From Desulfosalsimonas propionicica (lineage in GTDB: Bacteria; Desulfobacterota; Desulfobacteria; Desulfobacterales; Desulfosalsimonadaceae), in contig NZ_JACDUS010000002.1 in the NCBI RefSeq assembly GCF_013761005.1, positions 372,001 through 436,000 on the forward strand: a DNA stretch of 64,000 bases, given 5' to 3'. Each line of letters starts with the position of its first letter. Within the stretch, counting starts at the first letter, position 1. Positions 55,662 to 64,000 of this stretch are shown here, one piece after another. The position numbers and the translations under genes were made by a program. The notes under the pieces were generated by a model. The model ran no database searches. It was not told the DNA's origin and saw only the letters and a program-made list of their open reading frames with translations.

Positions 55662-57947
55662 ATGTTGCAAATGCCCATGTCCCGATTTTTACGGAAACAA
55701 ACCTGTCTGTGGATGGCCGCCATATGTGCAGCGGTGCTGATAACAAATGCCGCCGTCGCACAGGAGATTTCTGACCCAGCGCTGACCAACGGCGGCTGGC
55801 AGGTCTTTGCCGACCGGCTCACCTATGATCCGGAAACGCAGTTGTACAAGGCCCTGGGCAATGTATTGATCATTCAGGGCCAAAAAGAACTGACAGCAGA
55901 TTTTGCCACCCTTGACCAGGCTGCCAAAACCGCCAGAGCCGAAGGCAATGTGGTACTGGTATCCGGCGGCGACCGGATGTCCGGACGGCGCCTGGAGATG
56001 AACATGGCCGACAACACCGGCACCCTTTATGACGGATTTGTGTTTATTCGGGAAAATCAGTTCCGCATCCGCGGCGATCGCATTGAAAAAACCGGCGAGT
56101 CCACATACCGGATTCATGAAGCGTCCCTGACCACCTGCGAAGGCGATTCGCCGGACTGGCAGATCACCGGAAAGGAAGTCGAGGTCACCCTGGAGGGCTA
56201 CGGGTATGTTTCCCATGCGGCTTTCCGGGTTCGGCAAATGCCGCTCCTGTATATGCCCTGGTTTATGTTTCCGGCCAAGACCGAACGGCAAAGCGGCCTG
56301 CTCCCGCCCAGTGCCACCTATTCCAGCCGCAACGGTATTGAATACACCCAGCCGTATTTCTGGGCCATATCCGATAACACGGACGCCACCTTTTATTACC
56401 AGCACCTGCAGGAGCGGGGGGAAAGACTGGGTGCTGAATACCGCTACATGCGGTCTGAAGACTCAAAAGGGGTTCTGATGTTTGACGGGTTCGAAGACAG
56501 AAGAATCGATGACGGAAGCCCGGAAGCCACTGAAGACTGGGGGTATGATCACGACAACGCACCCAGACCCAATGACGACAGATACTGGTTCCGGGCAAAG
56601 TTTGACCAGGAACTGCCCGGCGGGGCCATGGCCCGGCTGGATCTCGATGTGGTCAGCGATCAGGACTATCTCCGGGAATTTTCCGGCGGGTACATGGGAT
56701 ATGATGCCGCAGAAGAGCAGTTTTTTTCCCATTTCGGCAGAGATCTCGATGATGAGAACAACCCGGTTCGCACCAACCGGTTAAACATCAACAAGATCTG
56801 GAACTATCATGTCTTAAACACGGACCTGGTCTGGTATGATGATGTGATCAAGCGTCGGCAAAGCGATACCAATGACACCCTCCAGCGGCTTCCCCGGGTG
56901 GGATACAGCGCCCTGAAACAGCCCCTGCTCGAGGTTCCCGGTTTTTCCAATCAGATGCTGTTTGCCGCCATGGACAGCGAATACACCTATTTTTTCCGTG
57001 AAGACGGGTTGACCGGCCACCGGATGGATCTCCATCCCCGGATTTTCCTGCCCATACGCCTTTATGAAAGCTTTACCTTTGAGCCGTCACTGGGCTTCCG
57101 ACAGACGGCCTGGTATGTTGACGGGGACCGGGAAGATTACACTGCAGGCGCTGACCGCTACAAGCACCGGGAAATGTATGACATCGGTGCTGAGCTCTCC
57201 ACAGAGCTAAGCCGGGTGTTTTCCGTTGACAGCGAAAATGTGGAAAAGATCAAACACCTGATTATTCCCCTGCTTTCCTACGAATATGTGCCCGAATCCG
57301 ATCAGTCGGAATTTCCCTTTTTTGATGAAAACGATCGGTATCAACAGCAAAACCGCATGGCGCTTTCCCTTACCCAGTTTCTGACCTCCAGGCGCACAGT
57401 CAGCGATCCGAAAAAAGACGATGGGCCCGGACACCGCTACAATCAATTTTTGCGTTTTTATATCGAGCAGGGCTATGATTTTAACCAGAGCCATGATCCC
57501 GACCTGGCCTTTGAACCCCTGTTTGCGGAACTCGACTTTACCCCGGCATCCCCGGTTACCCTGCGCGCAGACGCACAATGGAGCCACGAGGCAGACAAAT
57601 TCATTTCCACCAACTTCTCTGTTCATTACCGCAGCAGCCGGGGTGACCGGCTTCACGCTGAATACCGAAACAACCGGGAATATGAATCCGAAGTGGCCTA
57701 CCGCAACACCGATCAGCAGGCCCGGGAAAGCCTGTATCTTGAAGTCGAAACCCCCGTAACCCGCCAACTGACTCTTCTGGCGGATTACGAGCGAAGCCTG
57801 GAAACAGACGAAAGTATTGAAACCGGCCTGGGTTTTCGCTGGCGGTCCCAGTGCTGGGCTCTGCAGGTCAGGTACGAAAAAGAGGGAGAGGACCATGACA
57901 TCGCGTTTATGATTAACCTCTACGGGCTCGGAAATTTCGGGGATTGA
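55662..57947 (+). CDS. lptD: LPS assembly outer-membrane protein LptD
   Basis: 761 residues from the ATG at 55662; ATGs at 55671 and 55677 or a GTG at 55581 are possible, no site decides. A signal peptide (MAAICAAVLITNAAVAQ) precedes an LptA-like beta-jellyroll (about 45-200: YKALGNVLIIQGQKELTADF, RIRGDRIEKTGESTYRIHEA) and the large beta-barrel (GLLPPSATYSSRNGIEYTQP .. end). Two mature cysteines are seen, TTCEGD in the N-domain and SQCW near the C-terminus, fitting the inter-domain disulfide. LptE is not visible. Divergent from the YhaM-like gene. Confidence 0.93.
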   Translation: MLQMPMSRFLRKQTCLWMAAICAAVLITNAAVAQEISDPALTNGGWQVFADRLTYDPETQLYKALGNVLIIQGQKELTADFATLDQAAKTARAEGNVVLVSGGDRMSGRRLEMNMADNTGTLYDGFVFIRENQFRIRGDRIEKTGESTYRIHEASLTTCEGDSPDWQITGKEVEVTLEGYGYVSHAAFRVRQMPLLYMPWFMFPAKTERQSGLLPPSATYSSRNGIEYTQPYFWAISDNTDATFYYQHLQERGERLGAEYRYMRSEDSKGVLMFDGFEDRRIDDGSPEATEDWGYDHDNAPRPNDDRYWFRAKFDQELPGGAMARLDLDVVSDQDYLREFSGGYMGYDAAEEQFFSHFGRDLDDENNPVRTNRLNINKIWNYHVLNTDLVWYDDVIKRRQSDTNDTLQRLPRVGYSALKQPLLEVPGFSNQMLFAAMDSEYTYFFREDGLTGHRMDLHPRIFLPIRLYESFTFEPSLGFRQTAWYVDGDREDYTAGADRYKHREMYDIGAELSTELSRVFSVDSENVEKIKHLIIPLLSYEYVPESDQSEFPFFDENDRYQQQNRMALSLTQFLTSRRTVSDPKKDDGPGHRYNQFLRFYIEQGYDFNQSHDPDLAFEPLFAELDFTPASPVTLRADAQWSHEADKFISTNFSVHYRSSRGDRLHAEYRNNREYESEVAYRNTDQQARESLYLEVETPVTRQLTLLADYERSLETDESIETGLGFRWRSQCWALQVRYEKEGEDHDIAFMINLYGLGNFGD

Positions 57948-58002
57948 TTGCCCGGATATGTTACAAATGACAGTCTCCGGCTGTGCACTTTTGCTTAACC
58001 CC

Positions 58003-58030
58003 TTGACTTATTGAAAATTTATGTTTAATT
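58003..58030 (+). promoter_or_regulatory. Probable promoter of the IHF/HU gene
   Basis: TTGACT (58003-58008) and TTAATT (58025-58030) with 16-base spacing, 45 bases before the start codon; AGGAGG lies just before the ATG. Confidence 0.45.
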
Positions 58031-58074
58031 AGGAGAAACAGCTTGCAACCGGAGATTTTGACACAGGAGGAAAA

Positions 58075-58356
58075 ATGAATAAACTCGAAATGATATCCGC
58101 CCTTAAAAAGGAAGCGGATATTTCCAAATCCGAAGCAGCAAAAATCGTGCAGATCTTTTTTGATTCCATGGCCGATGCCCTGGTCAATGAAGAGCGGATT
58201 GAAATTCGCGGCCTTTGCAGTTTCTTTGTGAAAAACTACAAGAGCTATACCGGCAGAAACCCCAAGACCGGGGAAAAGGTGCAGATCCGTCCCAAAAAAC
58301 TGCCCTTTTTCAAGTGCGGCAAGGAACTTCGGGAACGCGTGAATGAAAAGGCGTAA
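58075..58356 (+). CDS. IHF/HU-family DNA-bending protein
   Basis: 93 residues. DNABII fold: ISKSEAAKIVQIFFDSMADAL helix pair, VNEERIEIRGLCSFF, and the beta-arm GRNPKTGEKVQIRPKK, whose Pro intercalates DNA. Closest in pattern to the IHF-beta/HU-type of Desulfobacterota; it cannot be assigned to alpha or beta from sequence alone. CAGGAGGAAAA precedes the ATG. holB follows in the same direction with a 12-base gap. Confidence 0.9.
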   Translation: MNKLEMISALKKEADISKSEAAKIVQIFFDSMADALVNEERIEIRGLCSFFVKNYKSYTGRNPKTGEKVQIRPKKLPFFKCGKELRERVNEKA

Positions 58357-58368
58357 ACGGCGAATTTT

Positions 58369-59406
58369 GTGATCGGACTTGAAGATCTCATCGGGCAGAA
58401 GCGTCCGGTGCAGCTGCTGGCCAATGCCCTTCAAAACGATAAAATGCCCCATGCCTGGCTTTTTACCGGAGAAGACGGGGTAGGCAAAAAAACCGCCGCA
58501 CTGGCCCTGGCAATGATCAGCAACTGCCAAAATCCGGATTTGACAGGCCTGCCCGCATCTCAAACAGACGGACAAAGCTCTGCTTTCCCCCGGGCATGCG
58601 GCAACTGCCGGTCGTGTAAAAAGATCGCCGCAGGCGTACATCCGGAGGTCCGGGTGATAGAGCCCTCAGGTCTCAATATCCGCATTGACCGAATCCGGTC
58701 TCTGTGTGCTGACCTGGCCCTGAAATCCGATGAACGCTCCTGCCGGTTTGTGATTATTGACCCGGCCGGCCGGATGAATGCCGAAGCAGCCAACGCTTTG
58801 CTCAAAATCCTGGAAGAGCCCCCGGAACACACGGTTTTTGTCCTTATTGCCGCAGATACCGGTGATCTGCTGCCCACCATTGTATCCAGGTGTCAGCATA
58901 TCCGTTTTCACCCGATTGCCCCGGCTGAACTGGAGGCTTATCTTCGTGACAAATGCGGCATCGCCCCGCAGCAGGCCATGATCGTTGCCTCTCTTGCCCG
59001 GGGAAGCCTTGGCCGTGCCGTTGAAATGGCAGCGCGGGATTGGTCTGCACGGCGCAATTTTGTCATTGAGCAACTCAGGAAACTGCCCGCACAGCCCAGG
59101 GGCATTCGGCATGTGCTGGCTGAACTGATGGCCAGGGACAAGGACCGGATTGAGGCAAATCTTGAAATCATGAAAAACTGGTACAGGGATCTGGCGGTGT
59201 GTTCAGCCGCACCCGAGCTGCTCTACAACCGGGATCTTTCTGATCAGGTCCGCAAGACCGGCTCGCGGACCTCAATGGATCAGATCCTTGAAAAAACCGA
59301 TGCCATTGCTGCAGCGGAAAAGGCACTGACCACAAACGCCAATGCCCGGCTGGTCATGGATGGCCTGGTCGAGGCGCTGGCTGCTCAGGGCGGCAAGACT
59401 TATTGA
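58369..59406 (+). CDS. holB: DNA polymerase III delta' subunit
   Basis: 345 residues from a GTG at 58369. Clamp-loader subunit: DLIGQKRPVQLLANALQND, HAWLFTGEDGVGKKTAA (P-loop-like), zinc module with Cys in ISNCQNP and CGNCRSCKKI, VIIDPAGRMNAEAANALLKILEEPPEHTVF-type Walker B and sensor 1 (RCQHIRF). A spacer of 12 bases from the IHF/HU stop. RicT begins at the 3' end (ATG 59430). Confidence 0.93.
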   Translation: MIGLEDLIGQKRPVQLLANALQNDKMPHAWLFTGEDGVGKKTAALALAMISNCQNPDLTGLPASQTDGQSSAFPRACGNCRSCKKIAAGVHPEVRVIEPSGLNIRIDRIRSLCADLALKSDERSCRFVIIDPAGRMNAEAANALLKILEEPPEHTVFVLIAADTGDLLPTIVSRCQHIRFHPIAPAELEAYLRDKCGIAPQQAMIVASLARGSLGRAVEMAARDWSARRNFVIEQLRKLPAQPRGIRHVLAELMARDKDRIEANLEIMKNWYRDLAVCSAAPELLYNRDLSDQVRKTGSRTSMDQILEKTDAIAAAEKALTTNANARLVMDGLVEALAAQGGKTY

Positions 59407-59429
59407 TAAAAGGACTGAAGCTTTCACTT

Positions 59430-60173
59430 ATGAATACGGAAGAAACCGAATCCAAACAAAAGTACCCCCTTAAAATCGTCGGCATCCGTTTCAAGCCGGC
59501 GGGAAAAATCTATGATTTCAATTGCGGCGCCTACGTGCTAAAAAGCGGCGACGAAGTCATCGTGGAGACCGAACACGGGCTGGGTTTCGGCACCGTGGCC
59601 ACGGAACCCGAAAACCGGGATCCGGAAACCGTCAGACAAAGCCTGAAAAAGGTGTACCGTCCGGCCACCCCGGAAGACCAGGAGCAGAGGGAAAAAAACC
59701 GGGAAATCGAAGACCAGGCCTATGATTTTTGCCGGGAGTGCGTGGACAGCCTGAACCTGCAGATGCACCTGTTTTCCGTTGAAAGCAATTTCGACAACTC
59801 CAAACTCACTTTCTTTTTCACTGCAGACGGTCGTGTGGATTTCCGGAAACTGGTGAAAATGCTGGTCAAGGAATTCCGCACAAAAATTGAAATGCGCCAG
59901 GTGGGCATCCGAAACCAGGCCAAAATGTGCGGCGGTGTGGGCAGATGTGGACGGATCCTGTGCTGCTCGGCATTTATGACACGGTTCGACCCGGTTACCA
60001 TCAAAATGGCCAAGAAGCAGGGGTTGTCCCTGAATCCTACAAAAATCTCCGGAGTCTGCGGCCGGCTCATGTGCTGCCTGACCTTTGAAAACAACCTGTA
60101 TTCCGGCAGCCAGAAAGCGCAGAACCCGAATTCGAACAAAGACAATACAAAGCATTCGTCACAGGAAGAATAA
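59430..60173 (+). CDS. ricT: RicT/PSP1-domain protein
   Basis: 247 residues from the ATG at 59430; a TTG overlapping the holB stop (59403) is the alternative. The PSP1 C-terminal domain is present: LKIVGIRFKPAGKIYDFNCG, VVEY-like EVIVETEHGLGFGTVA, FFFTADGRVDFRKLVKML, and cysteine-rich KMCGGVGRCGRILCCSAF and GVCGRLMCCLTFE. RicT of the Ric (Y-) complex carries an Fe-S cluster and helps RNA maturation in Firmicutes; partners RicA and RicF are not visible here. Followed by metG one base later. Confidence 0.88.
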   Translation: MNTEETESKQKYPLKIVGIRFKPAGKIYDFNCGAYVLKSGDEVIVETEHGLGFGTVATEPENRDPETVRQSLKKVYRPATPEDQEQREKNREIEDQAYDFCRECVDSLNLQMHLFSVESNFDNSKLTFFFTADGRVDFRKLVKMLVKEFRTKIEMRQVGIRNQAKMCGGVGRCGRILCCSAFMTRFDPVTIKMAKKQGLSLNPTKISGVCGRLMCCLTFENNLYSGSQKAQNPNSNKDNTKHSSQEE

Positions 60174-60174
60174 A

Positions 60175-62109
60175 ATGACATCGCATTTTTACATCACCAC
60201 GCCCATATATTACGTCAATGCAAGACCTCACCTGGGACATACCTATACCACAATAGCCGCTGACGTGGCCCGGCGCTTCCACAGGATGCAGGGCAAACAA
60301 ACCTTTTTTCTCACCGGCACGGACGAACACGGCGATAAAATCGTCAAGGCAGCAGAAGCCAGCAATGAGGCCCCCAAAGCCTATGCGGACAGGATTTCCG
60401 GGTTGTTCAGCGATCTTTGGCCGCAATTCAACATTCATCCCGATTATTTTATCCGAACCACGGATGCGGATCATATTGCCGTGGTTCAGCAGGTGCTGCA
60501 GAAAATCTACGACAGCGGAGATATCTATTTCAGCGAGTATGAAGGACTGTACTGCTTTGACTGCGAGCGGTTTTTCACCGAGCGGGAACTGGAAGACGGC
60601 AAGTGCCCGGATCACGGAAAGTCCCCCGTGCCCATCCGGGAGTCCAACTATTTTTTTAAAATGAGCCGGTATCAGCAGTGGCTCATTGACTACATCCATG
60701 AAAATCCGGATTTTATCGTGCCGGAACGCTATAAAAACGAAGTGCTCGGCTTTCTTCGGGAACCTTTGGAAGACCTCTGTATCTCCCGGCCCAAGTCCCG
60801 GCTGACTTGGGGTGTCACCCTGCCCTTTGACGACAAATATGTCACCTATGTGTGGTTTGACGCTCTGATCAACTATATCAGCGCCCTGGGATATCCGGAC
60901 GGGGAAAAGTTTAAAAGCTTCTGGCCCCATGTGCGCCACGTGGTGGCCAAGGACATCTTAAAACCCCACGGCATTTACTGGCCTATTATGCTCAAGGCCG
61001 CAGGCATCGCCCCCTACCGGCACCTCTTTGTTCACGGCTACTGGAACGTGGATGAAAGCAAAATGTCAAAAAGCCTGGGCAACGTGGTGGATCCCGTTTA
61101 TCTTAAAGACACTTACGGCGTGGATGCCATTCGCTATTTCCTCATGCGGGAAATGACCTTCGGGCTGGATTCCAGTTTTTCAGAAGCCGCCCTGATCCAG
61201 CGGATCAACTCGGATCTGGCAAACGATCTGGGCAACCTGTTTTCCCGGGTCCTGGCCATGTTTCACAAGTATTTCAAGGGCACTGTGCCGGACTGGAACC
61301 CGGAAGCAGGCGAAATTATGGGAACTGACCTGAAGGCCGGGGCAAGAACTGCCATTGACGCCTTTTGCCGCAGCATGGAAAACCTGGATTTTCACAAGGG
61401 GCTGGCTGCGGTGTGGGAATATATCGGGCAGATGAACAAGTTCGTGGACACCAGCGCTCCCTGGGAACTGGCCAAACAGGAAGACAGCCGCCCGCAGCTT
61501 GCCGAGGTGATCTGTCACCTGCTCGAAGGCCTCCGGGTGGTCGCAGGCCTGATTTATCCGGTGATGCCCGAAACAGCGGCAGCCATGCACAAGCACCTGG
61601 GCCTGGACCCGGAGGCCAAACCCGGATTTTACCTGGTGGCAGAAATCTCAAAATGGGGTGTAATCGCGCCGCAAACCGTATTGCCCAAAGGCATATCCCT
61701 GTTTCCGCGCCTGGATCCCGAGGCCATTCTCAACCGGCCTGCCCGGGACCCGGCACCTGAAAAAAAGAAAGCTGAACCCATGGCCCCGCAAATTGGAATT
61801 GAAGACTTTGCCAAGGTGGATCTGCGTGCCGCCAGGGTGATTTCAGCGGAAAAAGTCGCCAAAGCGGACAAACTGCTGAAGCTGGAAGTGGACATCGGCC
61901 ACGAGACCCGCACTGTAGTGGCCGGCATTGCCAGGCTCTATGCACCGGAAGACCTGGTGGGCAAAACCGTTATTCTGGTGGCCAACCTGAAACCCGCAAA
62001 GCTCATGGGAATCCGCTCCGAGGGAATGGTGCTGGCGGCAGTCGATGGGCAGGACGGATCCGTAGCCGTGATAGACCGCCCGGTCCTGCCGGGAACCCGT
62101 CTGAAATAA
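60175..62109 (+). CDS. metG: Methionyl-tRNA synthetase
   Basis: 644 residues from the ATG at 60175, with AGGAAG upstream; a longer frame to 60085 lies inside ricT. Class I enzyme: HLGH in NARPHLGHTY, KMSKS in [13 protein letters not shown], and a zinc knuckle (CFDCERFF .. KCPDHG) of the C-x2-C/C-x2-H type. The last about 110 residues (IEDFAKVDLRAARVISAEKV) form a tRNA-binding EMAP-II-like domain. First AUG recharging enzyme, essential. In tandem with ricT and the PBP gene. Confidence 0.96.
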   Translation: MTSHFYITTPIYYVNARPHLGHTYTTIAADVARRFHRMQGKQTFFLTGTDEHGDKIVKAAEASNEAPKAYADRISGLFSDLWPQFNIHPDYFIRTTDADHIAVVQQVLQKIYDSGDIYFSEYEGLYCFDCERFFTERELEDGKCPDHGKSPVPIRESNYFFKMSRYQQWLIDYIHENPDFIVPERYKNEVLGFLREPLEDLCISRPKSRLTWGVTLPFDDKYVTYVWFDALINYISALGYPDGEKFKSFWPHVRHVVAKDILKPHGIYWPIMLKAAGIAPYRHLFVHGYWNVDESKMSKSLGNVVDPVYLKDTYGVDAIRYFLMREMTFGLDSSFSEAALIQRINSDLANDLGNLFSRVLAMFHKYFKGTVPDWNPEAGEIMGTDLKAGARTAIDAFCRSMENLDFHKGLAAVWEYIGQMNKFVDTSAPWELAKQEDSRPQLAEVICHLLEGLRVVAGLIYPVMPETAAAMHKHLGLDPEAKPGFYLVAEISKWGVIAPQTVLPKGISLFPRLDPEAILNRPARDPAPEKKKAEPMAPQIGIEDFAKVDLRAARVISAEKVAKADKLLKLEVDIGHETRTVVAGIARLYAPEDLVGKTVILVANLKPAKLMGIRSEGMVLAAVDGQDGSVAVIDRPVLPGTRLK

Positions 62110-62125
62110 GGCGCATCTGTATATC

Positions 62126-63508
62126 ATGGATGCTTTTCGCAAGCGAAAAACCATCAACAGCCAGACAAAATTTCACAATACCGCCTGGCGCAAATACCAG
62201 TTCCGCCTGAGGCAAAAATCGGCAGCAAGGCAGGCCCTCAGACGGCTGCCGGCATACCTGCTGATTTTGTGCATCGGGCTGGGTTTGATCAAAGGTGGAT
62301 TTTTTGTGGCCCACTGGTTTCAGAGCCGGCCGCTGCCGCAGCAGGCCGCTGTTAAACCGGAAACCGAGCGCGTCACCCGCGATGAGGTCCGGGCGCTTCT
62401 GGACCGCAGCGATCTGCTCAATCCCCTCACACCCGTGTTTTCCAAAAAAATCGCCGGCCGGGACTGCGCCCTTCATACCACCCTGAATGAAGACCTGCAG
62501 AAAGCCGTGCTTTCAATGATGGATCCCAAATATGCCCGGCAGATCGGTATTGTGGTCATGGACGCCCGGACCGGAAAAATCCTGGTCATGGCCTCCCATG
62601 ACCGAAATAATCCGGATATGAACAACTGTACAAACGCCTCATTTCCCGCCGCCAGCCTGTTTAAGATCGTGAGTGCCGCAGGTGCCATCGATGACAGCGG
62701 CTTGACCCCGGAGACCCGCATGAGCTTTAACGGCGGTAAATACACCCTGTATCGCTCCCAGCTGGCGGACACGAAAAACAAATATACCAACTACGTAACC
62801 CTGGAAAAGGCCTTTGCCGAATCCATCAATCCGGTTTTCGGCAAAATCGGGCAAAACTACCTGGACAAGGCCCGCCTGGAAAAATATGCACAAGCCTTTT
62901 GGTTCAACCGGGAAATGGATTTCGATCTTCCCGTGGATGTCAGCGTTGCATCCGTATCCGAAAAACCTTATAATTGGGCGGAGATTGCCTGTGGTTTCAA
63001 CAAAACCACGCAAATCTCCGCTTTGCATGCGGCAATGCTGTCAGCAGCAATTGTTCACAACGGGGCCATGATGCGGCCTTATTTTATTGAACGCGCAGTG
63101 TTAAACGATCGCGTTGTTTTCCGCCAGGATCGAAAAATGCTGACCAGATCCATCCATCCGGAAACGGCCCGGCAGATGCAGTCCATGATGAATGCCGCTG
63201 TAACCCGTGGCACGGCACGGGGCAGCTTTCGGGGCAGACAGGCAACCGCCATTTTCAAGAGGTTTGATGTGGGCGGCAAGACCGGTTCCATCAACGACAA
63301 CCCGGCAAAGGTCAAATTTGACTGGTTTACCGGATATGCCAGACACCGTGAAACCGGAAACACCATCGCAGTCGGGGTGATCGTTGCCCACAAGAACTAT
63401 ATCGGCGTGCGGGCGGCTGAATATTTCCGCAGAATCGTTTACGAATACATGCAACAACCCCTAAACCAGGCCAAGGCACCACAGGACGCTGTAAATGATG
63501 ACACCTAA
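62126..63508 (+). CDS. Transpeptidase-only penicillin-binding protein
   Basis: 460 residues. An N-terminal cytoplasmic basic stretch, one membrane helix (about 43-62), then a transpeptidase domain with SLFK (S177-x2-K180), SIN (in AESINPVFG) and KTG (GGKTGS). Classical FtsI/PBP2 enzymes also have a pedestal domain of about 150 residues; here only about 100 residues separate the helix from the catalytic domain. Probably crosslinks peptidoglycan in a special context. metG is 17 bases upstream, and the next gene overlaps its end. Confidence 0.88.
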   Translation: MDAFRKRKTINSQTKFHNTAWRKYQFRLRQKSAARQALRRLPAYLLILCIGLGLIKGGFFVAHWFQSRPLPQQAAVKPETERVTRDEVRALLDRSDLLNPLTPVFSKKIAGRDCALHTTLNEDLQKAVLSMMDPKYARQIGIVVMDARTGKILVMASHDRNNPDMNNCTNASFPAASLFKIVSAAGAIDDSGLTPETRMSFNGGKYTLYRSQLADTKNKYTNYVTLEKAFAESINPVFGKIGQNYLDKARLEKYAQAFWFNREMDFDLPVDVSVASVSEKPYNWAEIACGFNKTTQISALHAAMLSAAIVHNGAMMRPYFIERAVLNDRVVFRQDRKMLTRSIHPETARQMQSMMNAAVTRGTARGSFRGRQATAIFKRFDVGGKTGSINDNPAKVKFDWFTGYARHRETGNTIAVGVIVAHKNYIGVRAAEYFRRIVYEYMQQPLNQAKAPQDAVNDDT

Positions 63509-64000
63509 AGCCCATAGCTTAAAAATTTTTTTGCTGTCTTTGCTAAAAAAGACCGCAGAAGTGATCCCGCAAATCCGCATCGGCAGAATCCCGCAAAATC
63601 CGGTAGAGCGCGACACCCTTATTTTTTTCCCCCTTGTCTTAAACCGGCTCTGCTGCGGCCTGACCGGCATTGTGACCTTTCAGCGGGCTGATAAATCCGA
63701 TGCTTTGCCCCCAGATATGATTTCAGAATTGGAAAACGCTGCCGCTGAAATGGCGCAGACGGGTTTTTCCGCAAACAGCCCTGAGCCAGGCCGGATTGAT
63801 GACGCCTATCTGGGGGGAGCCGATACCGTGGGCATTCTTTATTCAAAAATCCGGGAGCTCAAGCAGACGGACAGTTTTTATGGTTTGTTTACCGATACCG
63901 ATGCCTGCAGCCGCCTTTCAGTCCTGCTGAAAAATCTGGAGGATCTGGCCAGAAAGGAACTTCAGGGCCGGGACCAGGCCATGGGGCGCCTTGCGCCGGA
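63495..64000 (+). CDS. Unknown protein, 5' part (runs off window)
   Basis: 168 codons visible, open to the window edge, starting at ATG 63495 (or 63498), inside the last codons of the PBP gene. The N-terminus KIFLLSLLKKTAEVIPQIRI is amphipathic, not a signal peptide. There is a run LIFFPLVLNRLCCGLTGIVTF and a later charged helical section (LKNLEDLARKELQGRDQAM). No domain recognised. Overlap with the PBP gene implies a shared role in the envelope. Confidence 0.65.
   Translation, partial: MMTPKAHSLKIFLLSLLKKTAEVIPQIRIGRIPQNPVERDTLIFFPLVLNRLCCGLTGIVTFQRADKSDALPPDMISELENAAAEMAQTGFSANSPEPGRIDDAYLGGADTVGILYSKIRELKQTDSFYGLFTDTDACSRLSVLLKNLEDLARKELQGRDQAMGRLAP

Overview
The window looks like a chromosomal segment of an anaerobic, diderm member of the Desulfobacterota (Desulfobacterales-like). 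This is inferred from the gene repertoire: LptD, FtsK, RNase J, a YhaM-like nuclease next to thymidylate kinase, several DUF4388/PilZ/HD-GYP signalling proteins, a 2[4Fe-4S] ferredoxin, and a probable selenoprotein of the glycine/proline-reductase B family. Base composition is moderately GC-rich and similar across the genes. I saw no rRNA, tRNA, CRISPR array, transposase, integrase or plasmid origin.

Layout. 1-11.8 kb: the 5' end of a DHH phosphoesterase, a PilZ/acyltransferase-like protein, a V4R-GAF-HD-GYP c-di-GMP phosphodiesterase, an exported TPR protein, a purC - ParB-like - spore-photoproduct-lyase-like unit, and a PilZ plus DUF4388/cyclic-nucleotide-binding pair. 12-20.5 kb: mdh, a DUF4388 protein and the overlapping ispF-cysS-uvrB-uvrC operon. 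20.5-28 kb: a SWIM zinc-finger protein, an HDAC-like deacetylase, a glycerophosphodiesterase, and a three-gene chaperone operon (DUF2760, Hsp70, Hsp70-DUF3731). 28-32 kb: small genes among interspersed palindromic repeats. 32.3-36.4 kb: an operon of a small protein, an M29 aminopeptidase, manA, queE and queC. 36.4-38.2 kb: a MerR regulator followed by a GrdB/PrdB-like gene whose reading frame is interrupted by one in-frame UGA in a UxxCTR context, with a hairpin at the right distance to act as a bacterial SECIS element. 38.4-44 kb: UPF0182 and AsmA-like envelope proteins. 44-55.5 kb (minus strand): YhaM-like nuclease, tmk, a cysteine synthase fused to a cysteinyl-tRNA synthetase-like domain, an unknown partner, ferredoxin, a LarA-like protein, an Ogt-type methyltransferase, a small conserved protein, rnj and ftsK. 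55.6-64 kb (plus strand): lptD, an IHF/HU protein, holB, ricT, metG, a transpeptidase-only penicillin-binding protein and a cut-off gene.

Most interesting points: (1) the probable Sec-encoding GrdB/PrdB-like gene with a MerR regulator whose own promoter shares a sequence element with the gene's leader; (2) the CysM-CysRS fusion, which keeps the zinc/cysteine-binding residues of CysRS but has lost the KMSKS loop and altered HIGH, beside a normal cysS elsewhere in the window; (3) the paired Hsp70/DUF2760 operon; (4) an SPL-like radical SAM enzyme lacking the SPL hydrogen-donor cysteine, overlapping a ParB-like gene; (5) a family of composite palindromic repeats (at least six copies or fragments), some abutting gene ends. 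Start codons were re-chosen where ribosome binding sites, overlaps or family length argued for it; several remain uncertain and are flagged.
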